Source: Dryas octopetala (lineage: Eukaryota > Streptophyta > Magnoliopsida > Rosales > Rosaceae). From it: a DNA stretch of 64,000 bases. Below are positions 1 to 31,070 of the stretch, in pieces. Under the pieces are notes generated by a model. It had not been told where the DNA came from and made no database searches. It was given only the letters and a program-made list of their open reading frames with translations. The DNA lies in NCBI GenBank assembly GCA_963921425.1, contig OY992840.1:11224501-11288500 (forward strand), in the 5' to 3' direction. Positions within the stretch are counted from its first letter, which is position 1. Each line of letters starts with the position of its first letter. A program made the position numbers and the translations under genes.

Positions 1-81
1 GTGATCCATTGCGGTTTATTAATGTCAAAAGAAAAAAACAAAGAATAGGTCAGACAATTGTATCAAAGAAACTGCACTCAC

Positions 82-11133
<11,052 letters not shown>

Positions 11134-12751
11134 TACCACCACCACCACAACACATACACACACAACCTATACATACACCATGCATATAAATGACCTACAT
11201 AAAATTAAACCCCTATTAAATTTAATTAAACCTTGCAGTACTGAAAATAAAATAGAGTGGTTTTTAGGGTTTGCAGCGTACCTTTTTTTTTGTAGATAAA
11301 GAGAGAGTGAGACAGAGAGAGGGTGTGGCTCTGAGCTTTCTCTCTCTCACTGGTAGTGTTGAGTTCCGTGGGAGATTTGGTCTTTGGTCGTGTTTTAAGT
11401 CATTAAAAACGAAAAAGGCAGCATTACATATTTGGGTCTATAAATGGCAAAAATTACGAAAACGGTATTTCACTTTTTCAAGTTTTTCTCCTTAATTTAG
11501 ATTTTTTTAACGGGCCGTATGTTTCGTCCTTACTCGTTAGTCGTTACTGTGTTTATCTGGTTTGGTCTTTTTCGCCGATCGAATCGAGGACATGATTCGC
11601 GGAGAATCTTCACGCGCTGTAGCATCAGACGGTTGAGTGTGTGGTGTGCGGTTAGATCAACGGTTCTTCTTAAAGTCGTTTGGTTTGATCTCGGATTGAG
11701 AGCGTGTTGGGTTCCACGTGCGTGATGAGTACTTCAAAGCAACGGTACTGCAGTCTCCGGTCTCGGTTTGAGCACACGTGTCAGAGATCTAGGATAGATC
11801 GGCGGTTCGGATTATCCTGCTATATCTTACTTATTTGATAGGGATGTGTCTTTTAAATAAAATAAATTTTCTTTTTTTCTGGGTCACAAACCCCAGTGTC
11901 AATTTTGTTTTGGGCCATGAATTTGGGCTGCAGAGACCTCGAAGAACAGTTTTTTGAAAATAATACCGAATTTATTAGTCAGTTCAAATAATATTATATT
12001 AAAAATCTAATAATGTTTTTGGCCCGTAAAAAAAAAATAGTTGGCTGATTTTAAAGTACTGACAAGTTAAAAATTGGGGTAACTAAAATCACTTTGACAC
12101 ACAAATTTAACTTGTAGGTAACTTTCTAGAAGGTCAACCTTAACGCAAGCTCAACTCCTTCAAAATAAAAACTAAAACTAATACAAACACAATCCACTCA
12201 AAATGAAAACTAAAACTAACATATGTCACCCATCCAAAATTAAAAATTAAAACTAACACAAGTCTAACCCACCGAAAACAGTTCAAATAAACACCAAACT
12301 GAAATTACGAACTGACACTAAGAAACTATATCAGAAAACTAAAACTGCAGACATATTTTCACTACACTTTTGACAAATATAAGTTTTATATACCAAATAA
12401 ACTAAGATAATTTGAGAGAAGACATTTCAAAACAAAACTATAAAATAAAATAAAAAGACTAAAACTAAACTAAATAAGCTAAGTGATCTATAAGTTACAA
12501 ATATTACTTTATAGTTACATTTTAACAATAGATGTATTAGAGATTAAGAATGCATCATATACTAATTAATTTATTTAAAAAAATCTAATAATGTTAGAGA
12601 TACTCAATTTATATACTAAATTTAGACCCTCAATAATGTGACAGTATATGTGTAAGTGTCAAGCAATTGATGATCCTCTTTTTCTTTTTACTAAGTGGTT
12701 GAAATTATTTAACAGCAACATATAAAATTAGGGTAAAAGTGATTTCAAATT
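11134..12751. other. Upstream region of the demethylase gene; AT-rich intergenic DNA
   Basis: 11134-11340 is CT/AC-rich and probably holds the 5'UTR of the minus-strand demethylase. 11500-11830 is less AT-rich, with several CACGTG/ACACGTG-like G-box cores (for example near 11713 and 11773), consistent with promoter sequence. From about 11830 to 12750 I see only AT-rich sequence without a supportable gene. Confidence 0.4.
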
Positions 12752-13151
12752 AGGCTATTTCAACTACCCTAAATTGCTGAGTTGATCATCCTATTTTTAA
12801 ATTTCAATTTTACCTTTAAAATAAAAAATTTCAATTTTATTCATCGGGTCATTCGACACTTCCCTGTTGAAATGTTTGTAGTTATTCAACATCTAACTGC
12901 CGAATATTGGCGGAATTTTCAGTAATTAACCACCGAATGAAAATGAGAAAGGTATTCAACAATATTATGCCGAACATTGTCATTATATTCGACCGTAATC
13001 TGTCGAACTCCTTAGTATATTTCGGTAGAATGCTGCCGAATAGGTCTAAGTGATTCCATAATTTTTTGCAAGAAAGGGTAAACTAGAAAAAAAAAATTTC
13101 AAAATATGTTAGGGTGGTTGACTCAGCAACGAAAGATGGTTGAAATAGCCT
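12752..13151. mobile_element. Foldback MITE-like element, about 400 bp
   Basis: The left end reads AGGCTATTTCAAC and the right end GTTGAAATAGCCT in inverted form upstream. The arms continue with related sequence: TTGCTGAGTTGATCATCCTA on the left against the inverse of TTAGGGTGGTTGACTCAGCA on the right. There is no protein. I could not find a convincing target-site duplication, so the superfamily is unassigned. Confidence 0.6.
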
Positions 13152-13380
13152 CTGTCAATGTTTATTGGTAACCTAAAAACAAAAAGGAAACAGCACCTAC
13201 GGCCCAAGCCCTGACCCAATGGGCTGCAACCCAGCCCAAGGCCATCATTGTGCTTCTGGCCCAAGTTCCTATAGGAAGACTGGGCTTCAGCCATCTTTTA
13301 GCCTGTTCTAGCCATATGAAAACGAAAAGCTTCAATCCAAAACTCTCTGTTTCTATGTGTAAACTTTTGGGTTCCAATTA

Positions 13381-13383
<3 letters not shown>

Positions 13384-13416
<33 letters not shown>

Positions 13417-13466
13417 TTTTCACTTAATTTGTCGATGGCAGAGAGAGAGAGAGAGAGAGAGAGAGT
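13384..13466. repeat. Tandemly duplicated (GA)n microsatellite unit
   Basis: A (GA)n run followed by TGATTTTCACTTAATTTG and TCGATGGCA occurs twice head to tail, with the second GA run starting at about 13441 and its tail ending near 13491. The repeated unit is about 56 bp: the microsatellite was duplicated with its unique 3' flank, not merely expanded. Confidence 0.75.
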
Positions 13467-13491
13467 GATTTTCACTTAATTTGTCGATGGC

Positions 13492-16440
13492 AATTGGCAA
13501 GGGTGGTGTTAACAAAGCAAAAACTTGTAGCTCAATTCTCTCTGTCCTTTTTTCAAGGGTCAACATATCTTTTGATAAAGAAAAAAGTCATGATCTCTAT
13601 TTAATTTGATTGGTCTCTTCACCGGCTTATGGTTTCAAGTTTTCAACAATATTAACTTGATATTTAGTAATTATTGCAGAAAAAATTACTAAATTAATAG
13701 TTGGTAACTATTTACATAGTCATAATATATGACTATGGCCAACAAAAATTAATTATAGGGTGCTTTTAAGTAGAGGGCATGTGGAGCCCTCGGCATTCTT
13801 GCCTAGCACTTGGTAGGCTTTTTTCGGTCTCTAGACGCACACACACAAATAGATTGAAATCTTTAATTTTTAGTTTTTTTTTTAGGTGAATATTCAGTTA
13901 TAAACCTTTAATTTTTTGTTCTTTGAATTAATTTATTAAAAATTATAACCCAAAACTTAAAAGCTACAACCTTGCCGTACACGAAATATAAAAATCTCTT
14001 AACATTAACATTGAAATTTTCATTGCCACAAATATTTAATAATTTTGTTTTAATTGTTGAATGATTTGAGCAATAGCATGACGTATGTTCCACACGTAGT
14101 GCAACCGACTCATTCTAATAATATTCTCTTTAAGTTTGATTGGATTATAAATTTAGAATAAGTTAGTTTTCTTTTTCTATTTATGGAAAATAATTATAAA
14201 CAAGAATGATGCTGATAGCTGTCTTAAATGGCCGCACTTGCTCATTTTGAATTACTATGCAGGTCACATCATCAAACACACGGTGACATAGCTTATAACT
14301 TATATTTGAAACACTTCTCATGAATAATGTTATATGTCTTTATTTATGAGCCTTTCATATATAATTGGTAATTGATTATTCTAAACTGCAATTGAGGTAT
14401 ATTCTTCTCAAGCCAGGTATACTAAGAAGAAAAAAGTAAATAACTAACTAAGAGGCATTCTCTAATTATCCCATTGAATTTGTAATTAACTTGTTCTAAT
14501 TTAAACTATCAACAACCCATCAATTAAATGTTTCAAGGTTCTAAGACAAATTTTTGTTTGAGATCCTAAGACAAATTTAATTTGCGTTGTATATCATAAC
14601 TTATATTTATCATAATGATTATTACATTTAAACTCACCGATTTGTTTGGTTATATTAGAGAGAATCAAATCTCTAATCTAAACTAAAATCAATTCATTTT
14701 CTTACATTTATCACTATTTGTGTTATCCTAATCAAATGCATTAAACTTCCTAATTTTGTTCTACTAAAAAAAATGTTATGTGAATTAAATGTATCTTTTT
14801 ATCCATCACAAATTTTGAATTCTACATCAACTTTTTCGTTTTTCTTTTAATTTAGAAGAATCAATGATTGATCTCCAAAGGAAGGATAGGTGCGTCCCTT
14901 TGAATTGTTGTCGGGAGGAGGAGGAGTGTGTAGATGACAAAGGTTGTTTGTTTCTTTTCAATCAGTTTGAAAGTGGAAGCACAAATTGTCTTCATATGTC
15001 GCAAAACTAGAGGTCGTATGACTGTTGATGTACATTTGATGGTTAAGGGATTCGGCGCAATGAGTTTACTTTAACTTTCTCACATTTTTTACTATTGGTT
15101 ATCCAGTCATAGCCTCATAGGGCATTTATATTCCATATATACTTACAACAAAAGTTTAACTGGCATACATTGTCTTTTTTTAATTCCTTCAAAACTATTT
15201 TAAGATGATTTGGATGACAAGAGTTTTGATTATCCCATAGGGAGATTCCACGTTCTCTCCAACTCACGGGTGTATAGGGAAAATACTCTAAACATTACAA
15301 CTATAAGCTCCTAAAAAAGTAAAGATATTAGCTTATTCATTAGCAGAAAAAAATTGGATAGTAAGTGGAAATTCATCCACTTCGGTGCCCAGCTGTGGAT
15401 CTCATAACATGTTGTGTTTTTGCAGGTGTGTCATGTGAAAAATGGCTCAATTTGAACATCTCGTTAAGCTAATGAGTAAAAAAAATGTCAACACGAACAC
15501 GATACGTAAAAATAATCGGTCACTAATACAATGCGTAAAATTAATCACTGAACATGAACACAATATGTAAAAATAACGGGTGAATATGACACAACATGTA
15601 CTCATATTCACGTAATGGATGTCGGTTGACTCGTTTCAACCCTCTGTACCTATTTCACATGTCAACACTCGTTTCACTTGCATGTTTAATTTTCTCAATT
15701 TAGTCCATGTGTTTTATTTTGTTTGTAATTTTAGGACAATTTTAACAAAACTCAAATATTAAATTTTGGGGTAAATTATCCACTTCTATTAATGACAAAT
15801 TTTGTTGGGGGATTGAAAGACTATCTTATGGGCTTTTTAAAACTAATTTTTATTTTTATTTTTGTATTTATTTGTTAAAGAAATTGAGGCTCACACAATT
15901 TTTAGGGTTTGAATTTTAAGTTTGTGATTTTTTTTTTAAAATTCGTGTTTGAAAATAAAAAATTCAAAGTTACATATATGATTTTTAATCATTTTTTAAT
16001 AAAATTTGTTAGTTTAAACAAGTTATTAATTTTGATTGGAGAAAATTTTTCATATTAGATGCATAATATCTCAAGATAGTAAAAAAATATAAAACACAAG
16101 GACTAAATTGGGAAAACCACGAGAATCAAATGTGTTTTCGAATCAAAATACAAGAACAAAAAATGTAGTTTACCCTTCAAATAAAATATACATCGTTCAA
16201 AGGGATTTGTAGATATACATTTCTTTTGTTGGGCTTGTCTTTTAGGGGGGGATGGTTGAGCAATTGATTATGGCCTTATGGGGACTTCGGTGTGGAAAAT
16301 CAGAAAAATGGGGTCATGTCGGTGGAAATAGGGAAATGTAGGACTAATCCCATACGCTTACACCAACACACCGATACAAAATAAATAATTAAAAAAACGT
16401 AAAAATTAAATTTTTTATTTTATTTTATTATATAGAATTC
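13492..16440. other. AT-rich intergenic DNA without a recognisable gene
   Basis: No long open frame or RNA gene is visible. 15480-15600 holds a degenerate short repeat (variants of ACACGATACGTAAAAATAA, about three times), probably a decayed transposon. The rest is low-complexity AT-rich sequence. Confidence 0.4.
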
Positions 16441-22314
<5,874 letters not shown>

Positions 22315-22870
22315 CAATTAAACAGTGAGGTCAAACATGAATCTCTTTCCCTTCTATTGAACTGCTCTTTTCTGAAAGATGAGCACGGGACTACGAAACA
22401 CAGGGATCTCAATTTTTGGGCAACTTGATCAAAGGTTGATCAGTCTTGAAGTAGGCCACAGAGTTGAAACCGGAGTGATCTTTATCTTCTATTTGCATGA
22501 CTGGTTCATTTGTTGTCATCTTGAAGCATTCTTTTGCAATATTATTGGGTGGGTTGGTTTGGTCTCTTTGGTGGGTGCTAAGGGGACACTTTCATTGTTG
22601 TTTATGACAAAAATTTGCCCTTCATTGTTGTTCACTGACCTGTTTCCAATACCAACAATCTTGGGAAATAATTATGATGCATATGAAACATTATACTTTT
22701 TGTAAAGGGTTCAAATTGTTGTTGATGTTGCATTGAAAAGGGTGAATAGAAAAATGCTATTGCCGTGTTTGTAATTTATGTACAGTGCCGTTTGTCATTG
22801 TCACTCCTGTTGACATGAAATCGGCTGTTTCTGTGATATTGCTCATTTAATAAAATTTGTTGCTTATTGT
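22315..22870 (+). other. Probable 3'UTR of the BSK gene
   Basis: The T-rich stretch after the stop at 22312-22314 ends with an AATAAAAT-type polyadenylation signal near 22849, followed by a T/G-rich tract. No separate gene is supported here. Confidence 0.5.
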
Positions 22871-23452
22871 GGGAATCAGATGTATATTACATTGTGAGTG
22901 ATATAATGTTGCAGGTACAACAATGGTCCAGGTTTTATACCTTTTTTTTTCTTCTTTTCAGTTGGTCCATGTTAAACATTCGGATTATCTATTAGAGATG
23001 TTCCTATCTTCTTAAAAAATCATGGGTTACCAAGCTCATAGCCAAAAAATTTTGTTAGGTGGGTTCTTAAAAATGAGTTTTGCGAACTCTTACTCATAAC
23101 CACTTCTGCCAAATTTGCATTGAACACCAAGATTAGAGTCAAAATATTTTGTAATATAAGAGGCTGACCTGCTCAAAGCTGTTATTGTTACATCTACCAT
23201 GTTGACCACAATAAAAATTTACTTATTATGGGTATATACACTTTTATTTTCATGGTTATATGATAAGAGAGATAGAGCCAATAAATGTATATACTAGTTA
23301 TATAAAATTTTTACTTATTGACCACATTTCTTTTAATGTCATCCGTCATGTCTTAATTTTGATCAAATTTGCTATCTAGCACACAGTAAGGCATGGGTAG
23401 AAAAAGTTGGTAGTGATAATATCTTATCAAATATCTAACATAATATGTTATA

Positions 23453-23999
23453 AAGGAAATTACAGATTTGGTTTACTTATTTTATATCTAGTTTAATTTT
23501 GGTTCATAATCTTTTTAAAGTTTTGTTTTGGTCCACTAATTATTTCATTTGTTCAATAAAGGTCCAAATTTGTAACTTTAAATCTTTTGGGTTGTGTTTT
23601 CTTCAATTATAATTGAAGTATAAGTTATATTTCATCATTTCTTAGTCATAAAAACAAATTTGGAGTATTAGAATCTAAGAGAATTGAGATTGGGTGAAGT
23701 TTGAAAAATTGGCAGTTTCGGGTACCCTATTTTGGGGTCAATTATCTTGAGTTTTAGAACTCCAATTTGAATGATCTTTATATGGTTGAAAAGAAGAAAT
23801 GCATAGCTTTAAAACAAGTATATGTTTGCTGAATTTGGGTGAGATTTGATAGAGTAAAAGGCAGACCAAATTTGAGAAAACAAATCTGAAACTTTATTAA
23901 ACAAGTAAAACAATTAGTGGACCAAAACAGAACTTAAAAAGATTTTAAACCAAAATTGAACTAGGTATAAAATAACTAGACTAAATCTGTAATTTCCTC
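23453..23999. mobile_element. MULE-type foldback MITE (547 bp) with 9-bp target duplication
   Basis: Flanked by direct repeats TATGTTATA at 23444-23452 and 24000-24008. The inverted ends begin AAGGAAATTACAGATTTGG and GAGGAAATTACAGATTTAG (read inward from each side). They continue as long arms: TTTTGGTCCACTAATT on the left matches the inverse of AATTAGTGGACCAAAA on the right. A 9-bp duplication with long inverted arms is characteristic of Mutator-like elements. No transposase is encoded. Confidence 0.9.
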
Positions 24000-24456
24000 T
24001 ATGTTATAAGATTATGAATTATAATGATATATTCTTATATTATTTCACGTAAGTTACGTAACTAACTATCTTAATTCACAATTTGACAAAATAACATAAA
24101 CTATCTAGTAAGAAAAAAATTGCTTCGAGTATGTATGAAGTTTCGAAAATTTATTCTCATCATAAATTCAACAGCAATACACAACAATCTGGGGAAAAAA
24201 CCCAAAAAAACAATATTCATCAGCTAGCTCTTCTAAGAACTCACGCAAAAATCAATAAATTACAAGCCCAGACAGAGAGACTAGTTTTTTACTTTTTTAA
24301 CAGCCTAGAGTGATCTATATAGGTTTCGAATTGTCGTATGGGGACCGTTGATAGTGTTGTTAGTATACACCTGAACTTAATCAGAGCCGCTCATATTGTT
24401 TGAATGACTGCGAAGTGCGAAGGAAGAAAAAAGTAAAATTCAAACCAAAGAGAAAA

Positions 24457-24528
24457 AGGGCCCAACCGGGTTCGAACCGGTGACCTCTTGATCTGCAGTC
24501 AAATGCTATACCACTGAGCTATGGACCC
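24457..24528 (-). tRNA. tRNA-Cys (anticodon GCA)
   Basis: On the minus strand a 72-nt cloverleaf reads GGGTCCA (acceptor), a D arm with AGTGGT, anticodon stem TTGA/TCAA around the loop CTGCAGA, and the T arm CCGGTTCGAACCCGG, closing with TGGGCCC and discriminator T. The anticodon GCA lies at 24494-24496. There is no intron and CCA is not encoded, as expected for a plant nuclear tRNA. The D stem is GCTC against TAGC, so one pair (13-22) is a C/T mismatch. A T-rich stretch follows within a few bases of the 3' end on the minus strand. Confidence 0.96.
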
Positions 24529-25315
24529 AATTGTTGTTCTTAGCCATTTTACAAGATTTATAAATGTCTATTTTCTTAAGCTTCCAAGGAACATTGTAAT
24601 TTGTATCACATGCAGAATCCTACAAAATCCCATTTGCTTTATTCCTTCCTTGGAATCCATTTCAATACTTAGGTACAAAATTAACATGCCTCTCAAATTA
24701 TAATTGCCATAAGAAATATACTTTTTTTTAAAATATATATGACCCATAATTAGCAATACTACTAAGGGAAGGAAAAAGAATGTATATGTATTATTTGGTA
24801 TATTTTTCTAAAAAATACGGTAAAAAATCCAGCCATATTGTAATATTTTTAAAAAATTCTAAAAGTTAACTTTGTTTTTTTAAGTTTTAATTTATAATTT
24901 TTTATATTAAATAATACGTGAATGATTAAAACATGTGTATAATATATTTGCTTTTTAAACAACACCGCATTCTTATGTTCAATGCATACGTTTATACGCG
25001 AATTTATTATTATGAAATATGAACATAGAACTTAAGTACGTACACTCATCATCACAAATGAACATTATGATATAATTACAATAACAAATTACACTTAAAA
25101 TTACATAAATTACAACAATCACATATTCACAAGATGATGATGATGATGAGATCACAAAGCACTATAAATAGTGGCAAATAACCCCCTTTATTAACAACAA
25201 CAACAACAACAACAACAACAAATCAAGCACAATAGCATAATTGATCATAAGCCCCAGCAACCCAATAGCATATCTTTGAATTTTCTTGCCAACCCAAAAT
25301 TGAAAATTTCTGTCC
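24529..25315. other. AT-rich spacer and tubulin 3'UTR
   Basis: About 24760-25130 is AT-rich spacer. Roughly 25130-25315 is the likely 3'UTR of the minus-strand tubulin gene. It contains a (CAA)n run at 25195-25220, read as (TTG)n on the gene strand. No other gene seen. Confidence 0.4.
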
Positions 25316-27554
<2,239 letters not shown>

Positions 27555-27800
27555 TTTCTTCAATGGAATTGGGGATAAAGAAAAGGGTTTTGGACTTTGG
27601 AGGCCAAAGAGAAAGAGAAGGCAAGGAACAATGAAAAATGTGAAATGGTTAATGACCCTTTTGTAGGTGCAAGAAGATATAGGCTTTGTTTTGAAGTTGA
27701 AGCCTTTTCCAAGTGTTTGATATTTTGTTTGTGTGTGTGTGTCTCTGTCTCTCTGTGACACCAATTAGAAATAATGAACTCATTTAATAATTTCATGTGG
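27555..27800 (-). promoter_or_regulatory. Leader and proximal upstream region of the beta-tubulin gene
   Basis: On the minus strand, sequence just before the ATG is C/T-rich with a (TG)n/(AC)n run near 27729-27742 and CTCTGT repeats, as in plant leaders. An in-frame upstream ATG at 27764 would add a non-conserved extension and is not chosen, because beta-tubulins begin M-R-E-I. Confidence 0.45.
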
Positions 27801-29760
27801 GTTTGTTTGGAGGTTCATGTCAAAACTCCAACAAGAGATGTGAGCTGGATGGGGAAAGCGACAACAAGATTCATGCTTGCTCTTCTGGCCACATTCACTC
27901 TCAACTATCAAAACCCATCCTTCTGTTTGGTTTCACTTCTGTCATGATCAAGATTCCAAAACTACCCCATTACTTAATTAGCTCATCTTGTTTTTCTTTT
28001 CTCTCTAATTTGAGTAATTGCTTAGCACAAATAGGAGGACCATTGTCATTAATGCTCAGCTTGATCCCCAAAAAGAAAAGCCTAAATATATATATTATCT
28101 GAAAAAAGAATTGTCATATACCATTATGACAAAAACAATGCATACATATACAGCCATACAGGTTATACTCATTTTGTTCTTTGGTAAATTTTAAGAACAT
28201 TTACAAGTTCTTGAAACAATCGTCAGTTATTGATGTGTGTAAGTTTCACAATAAACTCCATACACATCAACCATCGCTACTTTTTTCAAATTATATTATT
28301 ATTTGATGGCATGCCATACATCATATACACAAGATGTGTAAGGGCGACACGTGTAAATATGCCTCATATACCAATGAAAATTGAGATTTCCCAGGATTAA
28401 TCTTATTTTCTAGACTAATCACAATCCCAATAGATGACATCTGCTCCATCACAGATTGTGGATTGGAAAAATACCCATAAAAAGATTTTCCAATATTTAC
28501 ATTAAAGCTAATATCTGAGTTCTTTTAGACAATGGGTAATGGTTGATTTGATCTGCTAACCAGAGATTAAGAAGCATATACTGAAAGCAAAGTAATATAC
28601 ATTTACGTTACTTTGATCATATACCAATAAGAACAGGACATATTATCTTTTATATCGCCACATATTTTTTGGACCTTTTGTTAGTCAAGTTTAATTACCA
28701 CCACATGAATTAATTGTGAATTTGTGATGTGATTTCCAGATCAAGTTAGGTAACCTTGTGGCAATTCATTCGTATACTACATGTGTATATATTTGCTAGA
28801 GAGAGAGAGATCTGCAATTATTGGAGGCATGAGAGATTCCTGACATCTGTCTCATATTTTTGGCAATCTCTCTCTCCAGCACCCCACACGTACTAGTTGG
28901 CTTGGCTACTTGGAATCCAATGTTGATTGTTGAGCTTTCTTAATTAATTAACAAACCAACATATAATTTCTCAGGAAAATGTATTCTATATATTGAGAGT
29001 AGGAATCCAATGAACACAATGGATCCAATTTTTCCCACTAAATTTACAGCAATTGGGAAAATTTTTAACAAAGAAAGCCGAAGGAAGTGGAAGGTTCGAA
29101 CTCTGGTCTTGGTTTTCTTAAATTATTGGAAAAAAAAAAAAAAAAAAAACAGCAAATTGCAGTTTGGAGTGAGGCAACCACTTTATATTTCTTGTTCACT
29201 AAGCTACGTACCCCCATGGCCCCCTATTCACTCTCCTACATTGCACTTTGCAGTGACTGTGAATCTCCTCCATACCATCATTCATGGGTCTTTACATCTA
29301 GCCATATGGGAAAACATGTCTCACTTGCCATAGGGGGGCCTTTGCTCATTTAACTACCTACCATTAAATAATTCAATAACACTAAACAAAATGGTGTAAT
29401 AAGAGGGCAGAAGATATTATAGATTTATAGATATTCTTCCACAGATGTGCTGTTGGAGCATATCTTTATGGTCATAAAGAAAATGACTGGTACAATTGGT
29501 AAGGACTAAAGAGTTGGATGAACCATCCACATCTGAATTATCACCACATTATGTTGGGATGTTCCTTCCACAGCAACCACACACCCATCACACCAGATGG
29601 ACAGATGCATTGGACATATCCCCCCCCCCCCCCCCCCCCACCGTTTTTTCTTGAATTCTTCATCCAGGATATGATCTTCCTGTATCAATTTTAACCCCAA
29701 GGCTGGTTAATTAACCATCCAAGTTAACATAGTATAAACTCTCAGAATTACAAATTTGCC
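27801..29760. other. Intergenic DNA with homopolymer tracts
   Basis: No supportable gene. Features seen are a (GA)n tract at 28798-28811, a long poly-A (about 29130-29149) and an unusually long uninterrupted poly-C (about 29621-29639). Confidence 0.4.
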
Positions 29761-29959
29761 CAATTCATTGCATAGTAGATACTTTTGAGTAAAGGGCTGC
29801 AGAAGCACAAACAAGCATGGACAAAATTGCATGCTCTGAAAATATTGTATGGTTATCTCTACCACATGATGGTATGGTGACCACTGGGCAGGAAACAGGA
29901 GCACATGGCATATATAGGTAGCCACATGACCTTGGAATGGAGAAGTGAATAACATAGCT

Positions 29960-30109
29960 ATTATAGCCTTGTTTGAGATTTAGTGGTTGTCTAACATGTT
30001 ATCAGAGTCTTGTTTGCGAAGATCTAGAGTTCGAAACCTCTAATTCTCATTCCCCATTTCTTTGTTGGTTTGCAAGGTGTAGGGTGGGGCTGCACCTATA
30101 TGTTTTTTT

Positions 30110-30153
<44 letters not shown>

Positions 30154-30300
30154 TATCTATCTATTTCCACGTGCAGGATAGGGCAACATGTGAGGGAGCG
30201 TATAAGTTTGATATATATTATTGGTTCATTCCTTGACAGCTTAAGTTTTTGAGGTCTAGTGGTTATCTAATATGTTTAAACAAAGAACTTCAACAGTCAT
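29960..30300. repeat. Decayed retroelement fragment with (TC)n tract, inserted downstream of the left GSH1 copy
   Basis: AGTGGTTGTCTAACATGTTATCAGAGTC near the left resembles the tRNA-Met primer-binding region (TGGTATCAGAGC) of plant LTR elements. A related TCTAGTGGTTATCTAATATG recurs at about 30256-30275. Between them lie AGTTCGAAACCTC and a (TC)n tract at 30113-30149. The corresponding place downstream of the right GSH1 copy (near 40680-40700) lacks this block, so it was gained after the gene duplication. Exact class uncertain. Confidence 0.45.
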
Positions 30301-31070
30301 TTGAAAGGGGAAATTAAAAAAATATAAGTGGGGTGCAGCAAAGTGAACTTTTGTTCAACTTGGCAGTGTGTTCTTTCCCACAACATAGCATTAGGTTGTA
30401 CAAATGAATTCATCTCGAGAAGTTTCAATTATTTTTAACCTTCCATGACATGACCTGGAACAATGATCTGATTATATTTAGTGAAAATTAGATGAGAACA
30501 CTAATGGAGCAATGACCTGATCATTCATCACCAATAAAAGGTAAAACTTAGAACACTAATGTAACCTTATGTCACACATAAGTCAACATAATACACAAAC
30601 ATAACCTATTTCCAAAATACCAGTAGGGGTAGTAACAAAGTGTAATAGTCATCCAAAACGTATAAGCTTCAAAATATCTTCCCATCGCGCTCCCAACCTA
30701 CGAACCCCAGCAACCCCTATTACTTGGAATCAGATCCTGAAAATATTCGGAACAAAAGAATAAAAAGAACAGAAACTGAAATGAGCCACCATAGCTCAGT
30801 ATCTAAGGAGGTAAACATGCTACAACACATAACTCAGTAAATGAGATACATTTTTCTTTCTGCTTAGTCTATAATAATGTTTGAAGCAAGGAAATTCAGT
30901 TTATAATTTCCAAATTCAATTCCAATGTGAAAACAGAACAAAACAGAATGGCTCCACTGAAGATATGTCTGTAATTACAAACTGAAAGCAGCTAAAAATA
31001 GTAACAACTAGGATTACACCTGAACATTTGCAAGTTTTACACAAAAAAGACCCCAGTGAAGTGCCTCACC

